The notes under the pieces were generated by a model. That model was not told the origin of the DNA. It saw only the letters and a list, made by a program, of their open reading frames with translations, and did not search any database. Shown here piece after piece: positions 30,747 to 38,091 of a stretch of DNA of 38,091 nucleotides; position 1 is the first letter of the stretch; each line of letters begins with the position of its first letter. Both the position numbers and the translations under genes were made by a program. Origin of the DNA: Bacillota bacterium (GTDB taxonomy: Bacteria; Bacillota; Clostridia; Clostridiales; Clostridiaceae). Where the stretch lies: contig JAJXWH010000049.1 in the NCBI GenBank assembly GCA_021781745.1, positions 1-38,091 on the forward strand, given 5' to 3'.

Positions 30747-31230
30747 ATTCAAAATCCTCCTTAAGTATAGCTTTTAGCAATTTTCTTCCTCTGCTAAGCT
30801 GCGATCCTACAGTCGATTCCTTAATATTTAAGATATTTGAAATTTCCGAAATACTATATTCTTCGTAATAATATAGAAGAAGTATACTTCTATATTTTAA
30901 TGGCAGGCTGAGAACAGCATATATTATTTCATTATCTTCCTTTGAAGTATCAATAAAATCCCCTTCTAGGGGAGCTGTTTTTTTAAAATAAGCAGATTTT
31001 AATTTATCCTTACTTAAGTTTATGGCAATTCTAAGTAACCAAGCTTTTTCGTGTTCTACATTTTTAAAATTAGGCTGTTTCTCAAGGAACTTTATAAATA
31101 CATCTTGAGTTATATCTTCTGCATCACTTATATTTTTTATATAGGAGTATGAAATTCGAATCAACATATCAGAATATGTTTCTATTAAATAATGAATATG
31201 ATTTTGTTTATCATAAAGTGGTTCGTTCAT
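30739..31230 (-). CDS. ECF-type RNA polymerase sigma factor
   Basis: The 163-residue protein has sigma region 2 (about 15-80: LIRISYSYIKNISDAEDITQ, DVFIKFLEKQP, KAWLLRIAINLSKDKLKS) and region 4 (about 105-155: LSLPLKYRSILLLYYYEEYS, ISEISNILNIKESTVGSQLS, RGRKLLK). Region 3 is absent, as in ECF factors. Minus-strand ATG 31230 follows AAGGAGG. It is translationally coupled to the anti-sigma gene by an 8-nt overlap. A promoter resembling ECF consensus sites lies directly upstream, consistent with self-activation. Confidence 0.94.
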   Translation of the reverse strand: MNEPLYDKQNHIHYLIETYSDMLIRISYSYIKNISDAEDITQDVFIKFLEKQPNFKNVEHEKAWLLRIAINLSKDKLKSAYFKKTAPLEGDFIDTSKEDNEIIYAVLSLPLKYRSILLLYYYEEYSISEISNILNIKESTVGSQLSRGRKLLKAILKEDFEYE

Positions 31231-31255
31231 TTAGATTAACCTCCTTCTAAATGTT

Positions 31256-31284
31256 AATACGATTAATGAGGTCAAAATTTTGCA
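31256..31284 (-). promoter_or_regulatory. Candidate ECF self-promoter of the sigma/anti-sigma operon
   Basis: On the minus strand TGCAAA (31284-31279), 17-bp spacer, CGTATT (31261-31256). TGCAA/TGAAC-type -35 with CGTA/CGTC-type -10 is the usual ECF pattern. It lies 25 bp before the sigma start codon. Confidence 0.5.
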
Positions 31285-31510
31285 TCTGTTAAGAAATTAT
31301 TTATATTAAGGGAAAATTTACGCATATTAACACATTAAAGTCAATAATAAGATAAAATTCTACCATTTTCAATAGATTAATTTTAGTAAAAATAGGATTA
31401 TTTTATCAATATGGACGAAATTTGCGATAAAAATATATGTAATTATATGGGAAAATGGGAGATTTATAGGTGGAAAGGTGATAAACTCTTATTGATAAGG
31501 GGGGATAAAA

Positions 31511-33520
31511 ATGTTAAATCTATCTATTAAACAAAAACAAATAATTGAATATACATTTTTAGCACTTTTATGTTTTAGTTTATATTTCCTAAGCAGACTA
31601 AATTTTAGCTTATTTCATACTTCGACTAAATTAGTGACAATAGTATTAGGATTCTCATTAATGCTAATTGGACTAGGTACAATTAAGATGAGTAAAAATA
31701 ATTATTTTCATATTTTAGCTATTATTTTTGGGCTTGCTGCATTTATTGATTTGCTACATGTTTTAAATCTATTTAATAATGACTTTAATTTATCAATTCA
31801 ACTGAGTGTTTTGTCTGATTATTATAAATGTATTATGTTAAGTTTATCCATTAGATATATTAGTAAAGAATTTAACTGGTACAAGGTTTTTCTGTTAAAT
31901 ATATTAATTATAGTCTTTGCAATAGTATGTATGGTAGTACTTGATATTTTTCCTGTCTGTTACGTTGAGGGATATGGCTTTACTTTGTTCCGTAAAATAA
32001 GCGAACTAATATGTTCTTTATTTCTCTTAGTTATATTATTTCGGGTAATAAATAGTGAAATTGATACTTTGAAAAAAAATAGACTAGAATTAGTACTAGC
32101 AATATGCCTTCAAACATTATCATATGTATGCTTCGTTTTATATAATAATATTTTTGGAATATTTGGTTTAGTAGGTAATATTCTAAATATTTTAGCATAT
32201 TATTATGGATTTAAAGTAGTATTTAAATCTATAGTAGTAAACCCTTATACTATTCTTTTTCAAAGATTAAATCATAAAGTTATTGAATTGGAGAAAATTA
32301 ATAAAGAATTAAACAAAGTAAATTATAAAGCTCATAATATGGAAAAATTAAATGAAAAGTTTATTAATCTAATTCCAGATGGAATATTAATAATAAGAGA
32401 TAAGAAAATTAAATCAGCCAATAATAGGTTTTTAAATATGTTTAGCATTGATAATGAAGAGAAAATAATAAATATGAATTGTAGCGAAATTATTGATAAG
32501 CCATATAGAGATATCTTTGAATTTAGAATGAGCAAAATGAACAGAAGTATCCTAGAAAAGCCTCATCAGTATGAAATTGTGTGGGGTCAGATAAGGAAAT
32601 GGGTTGAAATAACTTCTTTAATTGTAAATGATGAAAGTGGAGAATATATAATTTCTGCTATAAGAAATATTGAAGATAGGAAGAAAGCAGAGCAGGCAGT
32701 GCAGCTTTTGGAATTAAAGAAAAAAGAAGATATAATGAAAAATGAGTTTTTTACTAACATATCACATGAATTAAGAACTCCAATAAATGTTATATATTCG
32801 GCTCTTCAGGTAGAGAATAGTTATTTTAATAATGATAACACTATGCAGCCAATTATTAAATATAATAAAATCATTAGACAAAATTGTTTAAGACTTATAA
32901 GGCTGGTTAACAATATAATAGATATAACACGGATAGAGACAAGTTTTTTTAAACCAAACTATAGCATAGAAAATATTGTCTCAATTGTAGAGGAAATAAC
33001 TATGTCAATTGTTGAATACATAGAAAGTAAACATATTAACTTAATATTTGATACTGAAATTGAGGAAGCATATGTAAAGTGTGATGCAGTATTAATTGAA
33101 AGAATTATTCTTAACTTATTATCAAATGCAGTAAAATATGGGAAGAATAATGGGAATATAAAAGTTTATATTTGTCAAGATAAAGAAAATAAAATTTCAA
33201 TTTTTGTAAAAGATGATGGAATAGGTATTCCAAATGAGATGAGAGAAAAGATTTTCGACAGATTTTTAAAGATTGATAATAGCTTATCAAGAAAAACAGA
33301 AGGCAGTGGAATAGGTCTATCCATTGTAAAACAGCTTGTAGAAATCCATGGAGGAACTATAACATTTAGTAGCGAATTGAACTTTGGAACTGAATTTAAG
33401 ATTACTCTACCAATAGTTGATTATTGTATAGAGGCATGTGCAACAACAGAAAAAACTAGTAGTTATCATAAGAATATAATTGAATCTGCAGAAATAGAAT
33501 TCTCTGATATATATGATTAA
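31511..33520 (+). CDS. MASE3-PAS sensor histidine kinase (orphan)
   Basis: The 669-residue protein begins with seven to eight membrane helices (residues 10-240) in the pattern of the MASE3 sensor: SRLNFSLFHTSTKLVTIVLG, HILAIIFGLAAFIDLLHVL and a late GFKVVFKSIVVNPYTILF. A coiled coil (250-285), a PAS domain (about 288-395; NLIPDGILIIRDKKI), a dimerisation domain with H419 in FTNISHELRTPINVIY and an ATPase domain (NLLSNAVKYG, DDGIGIP, GSGIGLSIV) follow. The motifs are intact. AAGGGGGG precedes ATG 31511. No response regulator is adjacent, so the partner is elsewhere. The MASE3 ligand is not established. Confidence 0.9.
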   Translation: MLNLSIKQKQIIEYTFLALLCFSLYFLSRLNFSLFHTSTKLVTIVLGFSLMLIGLGTIKMSKNNYFHILAIIFGLAAFIDLLHVLNLFNNDFNLSIQLSVLSDYYKCIMLSLSIRYISKEFNWYKVFLLNILIIVFAIVCMVVLDIFPVCYVEGYGFTLFRKISELICSLFLLVILFRVINSEIDTLKKNRLELVLAICLQTLSYVCFVLYNNIFGIFGLVGNILNILAYYYGFKVVFKSIVVNPYTILFQRLNHKVIELEKINKELNKVNYKAHNMEKLNEKFINLIPDGILIIRDKKIKSANNRFLNMFSIDNEEKIINMNCSEIIDKPYRDIFEFRMSKMNRSILEKPHQYEIVWGQIRKWVEITSLIVNDESGEYIISAIRNIEDRKKAEQAVQLLELKKKEDIMKNEFFTNISHELRTPINVIYSALQVENSYFNNDNTMQPIIKYNKIIRQNCLRLIRLVNNIIDITRIETSFFKPNYSIENIVSIVEEITMSIVEYIESKHINLIFDTEIEEAYVKCDAVLIERIILNLLSNAVKYGKNNGNIKVYICQDKENKISIFVKDDGIGIPNEMREKIFDRFLKIDNSLSRKTEGSGIGLSIVKQLVEIHGGTITFSSELNFGTEFKITLPIVDYCIEACATTEKTSSYHKNIIESAEIEFSDIYD

Positions 33521-33572
33521 ATGTCCTATATAGGATAGGTGGCCTTTAGGCTATATTCCACTATAATAGGTA

Positions 33573-33713
33573 ATGGGCTAAATCATACATGATAATAAAG
33601 AGAATGAAAAGGATGCTTTAGAAATTATTGAGGAAAATATTAAGATTAAGTCCAATGAAGATTCACATTTCTTAGTAATAGAAATGAATAAAGCAGTGCA
33701 AACTTATATATAA
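33573..33713 (+). pseudogene. Possible relic of a small gene
   Basis: ATG 33573 is followed by GGC and an in-frame TAA (33579-33581). The same frame then runs for 43 codons (KENEKDALEIIEENIKIKS and DSHFLVIEMNKAVQTYI) to TAA 33711-33713. The composition is protein-like, with helix-forming Glu/Lys. It looks like the tail of a decayed gene, or a product using an unusual start. Parent family unknown. No ribosome site fits any internal start. Confidence 0.3.
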
Positions 33714-33748
33714 GGATTAATTAAAACATATAGAAGGAGATGTAAAGT

Positions 33749-34345
33749 ATGTGCAAAGTATTATACATTAAAGCAAATGCAAAACCAGATGAACAATCAA
33801 GAACATTTAAAATATCAGATAGGTTTATTGAAGAATATAAAGTAAATAATCCTAGTGATGAAATTACTGTATTGGATTTATATAAGGAAAATATAAACTT
33901 TATAAAACCAGAAGATTTAGAAGCAATATTTGGACCTAAAAATGAAGAAAGCAGAAATCATCCGATATTAAAATATGCATACCAATTTTCAGAAGCTGAT
34001 AAATATGTAATTGCTGCCCCAATGTGGAATTTAAGTATACCATCAATTTTAAAGGCATACATAGACTATATTAGCATGGTGGGAATTACCTTTAAATATA
34101 CAGAAAGTGGTGCTGTTGGGCTCTTAGAAAATAAAAAGGCTGTATATATAGCATCCAGGGGAGGTTCGTACTCAGAAACTCCATATGAAATGGATGGCAT
34201 TTATTTAAGAGAAATTCTAGGTTTTTTTGGGGTTAAAGATATTAAAACTATAGCAGCTGAAAAATTAGATGTGCAAGGGGAAGATGTAAATAAAATATTA
34301 GAAGATACAATTAATAAAGCAAAAGAAGAAGCGAAGAATTTTTAA
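33749..34345 (+). CDS. azoR: FMN-dependent NADH-azoreductase
   Basis: The 198-residue flavodoxin-fold protein starts MCKVLYIKANAKPDEQSRTF, where the first loop binds FMN phosphate. AAPMWNLSIPSILKAYIDYI is the second flavin-contact loop. GAVGLLENKKAVYIASRGGS is diagnostic for AzoR. The family reduces quinones and azo dyes with two electrons from NADH and is linked to thiol and quinone stress. The length matches (about 200 residues). AGAAGGAGATG precedes ATG 33749. It is monocistronic, with a strong terminator. Confidence 0.93.
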   Translation: MCKVLYIKANAKPDEQSRTFKISDRFIEEYKVNNPSDEITVLDLYKENINFIKPEDLEAIFGPKNEESRNHPILKYAYQFSEADKYVIAAPMWNLSIPSILKAYIDYISMVGITFKYTESGAVGLLENKKAVYIASRGGSYSETPYEMDGIYLREILGFFGVKDIKTIAAEKLDVQGEDVNKILEDTINKAKEEAKNF

Positions 34346-34357
34346 AAAATTATGATT

Positions 34358-34390
34358 AAAGAGAAGTTAAGTAGAAAACTTCTCTTTTTT
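34358..34390 (+). terminator. Intrinsic terminator
   Basis: AAAGAGAAGTT (34358-34368) pairs with AACTTCTCTTT (34377-34387); an 8-nt loop and T run. Confidence 0.92.
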
Positions 34391-34511
34391 ACATTTTAAT
34401 AATTGATGAAAGTACTTTTCAATTTTATAAATATTGAGTTAATTATTAATAATAAAATTTGTAGGAGATGAGCATTTACTTATTTGGTGTTTATATTTAA
34501 CATACTTTATG

Positions 34512-34517
34512 TATAAT
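34512..34517 (+). promoter_or_regulatory. -10 box of the 51-aa gene
   Basis: TATAAT in TATGTATAATGAG, 19 nt before the ribosome site GAGGAG; the -35 (GTTTAT near 34489) is weak. Confidence 0.5.
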
Positions 34518-34549
34518 GAGTATAAAGGATAAAAAAGAGGAGAATTATT

Positions 34550-34705
34550 ATGAATACTAAAGATATAGAAAAAATGAAAAATCTAATCGAAGAAAAAAAG
34601 AAAAAAGGTAGAAAAACAATAAATAATAAAAAGGCTGTAAAGGTTATAGGAAAGGCTTCAAAAGGAGTTAAAGTTGGAAACGGTGGAGGCCTATTTGATA
34701 AATAA
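34550..34705 (+). CDS. Unknown 51-aa basic protein
   Basis: AAGAGGAG precedes ATG 34550, with a -10 box upstream, and the ORF ends TAA 34703-34705. The protein starts MNTKDIEKMKNLIEEKKKKG. The middle is strongly basic (RKTINNKKAVKVIGKASKG) and the end is VKVGNGGGLFDK. It has no cysteine, signal or membrane segment. Lys-rich segments with glycine near the end suggest nucleic-acid or ribosome contact, which is inference. It stands between a terminator and the ketopantoate reductase gene, with no terminator after it, so the next gene may be cotranscribed. Confidence 0.72.
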   Translation: MNTKDIEKMKNLIEEKKKKGRKTINNKKAVKVIGKASKGVKVGNGGGLFDK

Positions 34706-34781
34706 TCTTGATATATTTATTAATCAAAGAGATGAGTTTTAAAGTAATATATTATAGAGTATTAGGGAGATGTCAAATATT

Positions 34782-35705
34782 ATGAAAGTTGGAATTATAG
34801 GAATAGGTGGTACTGGTGGGTATATCAGTGCTATGCTTTGCAAAAACAATGAAGAAGTATATTTAATTGCAAGAGGAAAAAACTTAGACGTTATCAAAGA
34901 GAAGGGATTAACCCTAAATAGTGAAGTTGAGGGAAATTTTGTGGTAAAACCTAAAGTAGTTACAAATGATTCTAATGAAGCTGGAATTATGGATGTTATA
35001 TTTGTATGTGTAAAAGGATATTCTCTTGAGGAAGCAGCAAAATCTATATTACCGATGGTTGATGAACATACAATAGTTATTCCGATAATAAATGGAGTCA
35101 ATGGTGACAGCAAGTTATATTCATATCTAAGAAAAGGTCAGGTTGCCGAAGGTGTAATATATATTGTATCTCAAATTGAGAGGCCTGGTGTAATTAATCA
35201 TACAACTAAAAATAAGAAAGTAATAATTGGAGAAAATAAAAAACGCCCAATAGATAAAAATGCATTGAAGGAAGTATACAAGATATTAACGAATGCAAGA
35301 ATAATTTGTGAAATAAGAGAAGATGTTGAAGTAGCAGCCTGGGAGAAGTATATATTTAATTGTGCATTTAACATAACAGACTCGTATTATGATGTTAATA
35401 CTAAAGGCATTATAGAAGATGAGGAGAAATTTAATACATTTTGCAATTTAGCAAAAGAATGCGAAGTTATTGGAAGAGCTAAAGGTGTTAATCTTCCAAA
35501 TGACATTTATGATACAACACTTAATATTCTTAAAAATTTAGATGGTAGTAGTACAAGCTCAATGCATAGAGATGTAAGTAATAAGAAAAAATTTGAACTT
35601 GAATTGTTTAGTGGTGAGTTAATTAAAATGGGTGATGAACTAGGCATACCAACACCTTACAGCAAAAAAGCTTACGAGAAGCTTAATAAATTACAGCATA
35701 AGTGA
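34782..35705 (+). CDS. panE: 2-Dehydropantoate 2-reductase (ketopantoate reductase)
   Basis: The start is taken at ATG 34782 (MKVGIIGIGGTGGYISAML). ATG 34770 is in frame but touches GGGAGA. The 307-residue protein has the NADPH-binding motif GIGGTG at 7-12. The C-terminal ApbA domain contains VEVAAWEKYIFNCAFNITDS, carrying the catalytic lysine, and the end segment SSTSSMHRDVSNKKKFELEL with the substrate Ser/Arg region. It reduces 2-dehydropantoate to pantoate with NADPH in pantothenate synthesis. No panB, panC or panD is adjacent, and the family has paralogues with other 2-oxoacid substrates, so the substrate is probable, not certain. Confidence 0.85.
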   Translation: MKVGIIGIGGTGGYISAMLCKNNEEVYLIARGKNLDVIKEKGLTLNSEVEGNFVVKPKVVTNDSNEAGIMDVIFVCVKGYSLEEAAKSILPMVDEHTIVIPIINGVNGDSKLYSYLRKGQVAEGVIYIVSQIERPGVINHTTKNKKVIIGENKKRPIDKNALKEVYKILTNARIICEIREDVEVAAWEKYIFNCAFNITDSYYDVNTKGIIEDEEKFNTFCNLAKECEVIGRAKGVNLPNDIYDTTLNILKNLDGSSTSSMHRDVSNKKKFELELFSGELIKMGDELGIPTPYSKKAYEKLNKLQHK

Positions 35706-35738
35706 TAGAATAGTGCATATCTAAGGAGGAAAAGCTTA

Positions 35739-36524
35739 ATGATAATAGTAATTTCACCAGCAAAAACTTTAGATTTTGAAAAGATTAATAATACAATACC
35801 AATAACAGAACCAAAATTTTTATGTGAAGCAAGGGAATTAGTTAATGAGTTAAAAGAATGTGAATCTTTTATTTTAGGAAAACTTATGAAAATAAGTCCT
35901 AAACTAGCCAAGTTAACTTATGAAAGGTTTCAATGGTGGTCCGAATCTTTAGATTCAGCACGACAATGTATAATTTCATTTAGTGGCGATGTTTATAAAG
36001 GGATAGATGTAGGAAGTTATACAATGGAAGACTTTTTCTATGCAAATGATAATTTAAGAATTTTATCGGGGCTTTACGGTGTTTTAAGACCTTTTGATGG
36101 AATTAATTTATTTAGATTAGAGATGGGGATTAAATTCAGTTTTAATAAATATAAAAATTTATATGAATATTGGGGAAATAAATTAATTAATGACATAGTT
36201 CAAGATGTTAATAAAAATAAAAATAAAATCCTTATAAATTTAGCCTCATATGAATATTTTAAAACTATAGAAAATATTAAAGAACTAAATGATATTAAAG
36301 TCGTAACTCCTATTTTCAAGGAATATAAAAATGGTGAATATAAGATAATATCTATAATGGCTAAAAGAGCTAGAGGACTTATGACTTCTTACATAATAAA
36401 AAATAAAGTAGAAACTATAGATGAGTTAAAGAAATTTAATTGTGAAGGTTATAAATTTAATGAGGAATTGTCAAAAGATTTAGATTTGATTTTTACCAGG
36501 GAAAAAAATTATAGCGACTTATAG
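35739..36524 (+). CDS. yaaA: YaaA (UPF0246) peroxide-stress DNA-binding protein
   Basis: AAGGAGG precedes ATG 35739, 33 nt after the panE stop. The 261 residues show family markers MIIVISPAKTLDF (1-13), FQWWSESLDSARQCIISFSGDVYKG (about 66-90), ILSGLYGVLRPFDGINLFRLEMG and FKEYKNGEYKIISIMAKRARGLM. Known for E. coli YaaA: it lowers free iron and oxidative DNA damage under hydrogen peroxide. The length is normal. It is cotranscribed with RNase Z, 18 nt downstream, and probably with panE. Confidence 0.93.
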   Translation: MIIVISPAKTLDFEKINNTIPITEPKFLCEARELVNELKECESFILGKLMKISPKLAKLTYERFQWWSESLDSARQCIISFSGDVYKGIDVGSYTMEDFFYANDNLRILSGLYGVLRPFDGINLFRLEMGIKFSFNKYKNLYEYWGNKLINDIVQDVNKNKNKILINLASYEYFKTIENIKELNDIKVVTPIFKEYKNGEYKIISIMAKRARGLMTSYIIKNKVETIDELKKFNCEGYKFNEELSKDLDLIFTREKNYSDL

Positions 36525-36542
36525 GAAAGGAGTCTTTAGAAT

Positions 36543-37469
36543 ATGGTTGATTTGCTTTTATTAGGTAGTGGTGGAGGAATGCCTATGCCTAATAGATTTT
36601 TGTCAGCTACACTATTAAGTTATATGGGAAGAAAAATTCTTATTGATTGTGGAGAAGGCACTCAGGTGTCCATGAGAATATCAAATGCTGGATTTAAGTC
36701 CATAGATGTCATTTGTATAACCCATATTCATGGAGATCATATTGTAGGACTTCCTGGACTACTTGGTACTATAGGAAACAGTGGAAGAACTGAGCCATTA
36801 ACAATAGTAGGACCGGAAGGAATAACTGATACAGTTAATAAGTTAAGATTAATTGCAAATTGGCTGCCTTATGAAATAAATATAATAGAAAATCCACAAG
36901 GACCTTTTGAGATTAACTGTGAAGGAGTAAGCTGGGATACACAAATATCTACTTTAGAATTAGATCATTCTGCGCCATGTATAGGGTACTGTTTTTATTT
37001 TAAGAGACAGCGTAAATTTAATGTTGAAAAAGCAATGAAATATAATGTGCCTAAAATTTTATGGGGAAGGCTTCAAAAAGGAGAAAAAGAAATTATATTA
37101 GATGGAATTCATTATACCAATGATATGGTTATGGGTGATGAAAGGAAAGGAATTAAGATTAGTTTAATAACAGATACGAGACCTATTGAAAGTATCAATA
37201 AATTTATTGAAGGTAGTGACTTTTTTATTTGCGAGGGTACATACGGGGCTGATGAAGACTTACCAAAAGCTATTAAGAATAAACATATGACTTTCCGAGA
37301 AGCTGCTAATTTAGCACAAAGTGGAAAAGTTAAAAGTCTTTTATTAACTCATTTTGGTACAGCAATGACTGAACCGGAAAATTTTTTGAGCAATGCAAGA
37401 GATGTTTTTGTTAATACCATAATTGGATATGATAGATATAAGACTATTTTAAATTTTCAAGAAGATTAA
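36543..37469 (+). CDS. rnz: Ribonuclease Z
   Basis: The 308-residue metallo-beta-lactamase fold protein has the motif HIHGDH (H61, H63, D65, H66), which holds two zinc ions. Further ligands lie in ELDHSAPCIGYCFYFKRQ, LITDTRP and LLTHFGTAM. It cuts tRNA precursors 3' of the discriminator base. The insertion between strands (NVEKAMKYNVPKILWGRLQKG) is the exosite arm of the RNase Z/ElaC long-arm type. AAAGGAG precedes ATG 36543. It is the last gene of the panE-yaaA-rnz row, with the terminator overlapping the stop codon. Confidence 0.95.
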   Translation: MVDLLLLGSGGGMPMPNRFLSATLLSYMGRKILIDCGEGTQVSMRISNAGFKSIDVICITHIHGDHIVGLPGLLGTIGNSGRTEPLTIVGPEGITDTVNKLRLIANWLPYEINIIENPQGPFEINCEGVSWDTQISTLELDHSAPCIGYCFYFKRQRKFNVEKAMKYNVPKILWGRLQKGEKEIILDGIHYTNDMVMGDERKGIKISLITDTRPIESINKFIEGSDFFICEGTYGADEDLPKAIKNKHMTFREAANLAQSGKVKSLLLTHFGTAMTEPENFLSNARDVFVNTIIGYDRYKTILNFQED

Positions 37470-37507
37470 AATAAGGTGAATTCGCTTAAACGAATTTACC
37501 TTATTTT
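37468..37507. terminator. Bidirectional terminator
   Basis: AATAAGGTGAATTCG (37470-37484) pairs with CGAATTTACCTTATT (37491-37505), with one G-T pair and T runs on both strands. It starts inside the RNase Z stop codon and also serves the minus-strand gene at 37515. Confidence 0.9.
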
Positions 37508-37514
37508 ATAAAAA

Positions 37515-37985
37515 TCAGTATCTAATAGCAGCCAGTGATGATAAAAGTATAAAAAAAAGTCCGTAACAAATTAAAGTAATTAAGCAGCAAATAATAATTT
37601 TAGGAACTACTTTAAATTTAGGAGAGACAGAAATTTGTGTACATAAAAGTATGCCCATTATTCCTAAGACACAAGGAAGAGCACCTCCTAAAGTTATTAT
37701 TGGAATTAATGCATTTAATACAATGAAAATCCAATTCCATTTTGGCATATCACTAATTGATACAAAATCTTCCCCCGTTGTAACATATTTGCCGTTAAGA
37801 GCCAAGTCGATTTTTCTACCCATATGAACAAAAACAACTTCCTTTGAACCTAATGTAAAATGTGTTTCATTGATTCCAGTAAAAAATTTTGATTTTGCCA
37901 TTGGTACATCTTGTCCATCTGTAGATAATTTCTTTGAAAATAGCCCCCAAGTATACTTAATATTATATGTTATATCATCAATCAC
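37515..37985 (-). CDS. Unknown 156-aa membrane protein
   Basis: The frame opens at GTG 37985 with no clear ribosome site and no in-frame ATG upstream of a stop, so the start is uncertain; TTGACT about 38 nt upstream could be a -35 giving a nearly leaderless mRNA. Residues 1-75 are soluble (YTWGLFSKKLSTDGQDVPMA, a beta-rich part with KEVVFVHMGRKIDLALNGKY). Three membrane helices follow: WNWIFIVLNALIPIITLGG, ALPCVLGIMGILLCTQI and IIICCLITLICYGLFFILLSS. I do not recognise the family. It converges with rnz on a shared terminator. Confidence 0.72.
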   Translation of the reverse strand: MIDDITYNIKYTWGLFSKKLSTDGQDVPMAKSKFFTGINETHFTLGSKEVVFVHMGRKIDLALNGKYVTTGEDFVSISDMPKWNWIFIVLNALIPIITLGGALPCVLGIMGILLCTQISVSPKFKVVPKIIICCLITLICYGLFFILLSSLAAIRY

Positions 37986-38091
37986 TACTGTTGCATAAAA
38001 ATATTTTCAAAAAGTCAATTGTTAATTTAAGACAATGCTATCTAAGAATATTTTCATGCAATGGTTATATATTAAATACGAACATAAATTT

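Noticed and set aside
30217..30777. Two plus-strand ORFs of 88 and 92 codons opposite the anti-sigma gene
   Set aside because: No ribosome sites; they are shadows of the Ser/Asn/Lys-rich linker and membrane helix on the other strand.

Overview
The window reads as chromosomal DNA of a low-GC Gram-positive anaerobe, most likely a solventogenic or saccharolytic Clostridium of the C. beijerinckii/C. butyricum kind. Support: AT-rich codons throughout, strong GGAGG-type ribosome binding sites, U-rich intrinsic terminators after most genes, class II cyclic-di-GMP riboswitches, and typical clostridial small Lys-rich proteins. The species call is inference. I see no rRNA, tRNA, CRISPR array, transposase, integrase or prophage.

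Region 1 (1-4.6 kb) is gene-poor. It holds the 3' end of an unknown gene and two closely related regulatory cassettes (promoter, c-di-GMP-II aptamer, overlapping terminator). The first stands before an unknown 67-aa protein and the second before a stand-alone CheY-type receiver. Several small unknown proteins follow, then a perfect 22-bp palindrome before a 15-codon ORF, and a frameshifted gene relic.

Region 2 (4.6-11 kb) carries a uracil/NCS2 permease with a PyrR-like leader hairpin, a secreted single thioester-domain protein without a wall anchor, and a two-gene cassette that looks like a toxin-antitoxin pair. Its second gene combines an MqsA-like zinc ribbon and HTH with a Panacea/SocA domain. 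A histidine phosphatase, a GNAT acetyltransferase, and a SAM methyltransferase with a MarR regulator follow; the methyltransferase promoter contains two matching palindromic operators.

Region 3 (11-19 kb) carries a TPR plus double-AAA+ CbxX/CfxQ-type ATPase, an Si-type citrate synthase behind a long leader region, an EamA-type exporter divergent from an XRE-cupin regulator with interlocked promoters, and a six-repeat PLL-like lectin with a duplicated helical N-terminal module.

Region 4 (19-28 kb) has a CPBP membrane protease, then a surface-glycosylation operon (GT2 glycosyltransferase, GT39/ArnT-like and GT87-like membrane glycosyltransferases) followed by an OmpR-type two-component system. 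The promoters of the operon and of the two-component system share the same 11-bp-phased half-sites at the same distance from the -10 box, which suggests one regulon.

Region 5 (28-38 kb) contains a secreted two-domain protein, an ECF sigma/membrane anti-sigma pair with a candidate self-promoter, a MASE3-PAS histidine kinase without a partner regulator, an FMN-dependent azoreductase, a ketopantoate reductase, YaaA, RNase Z and a small membrane protein. The most interesting items are the paired c-di-GMP-II switches, the Panacea toxin-antitoxin candidate, the shared two-component operators, and the lectin with ABABAB repeats.
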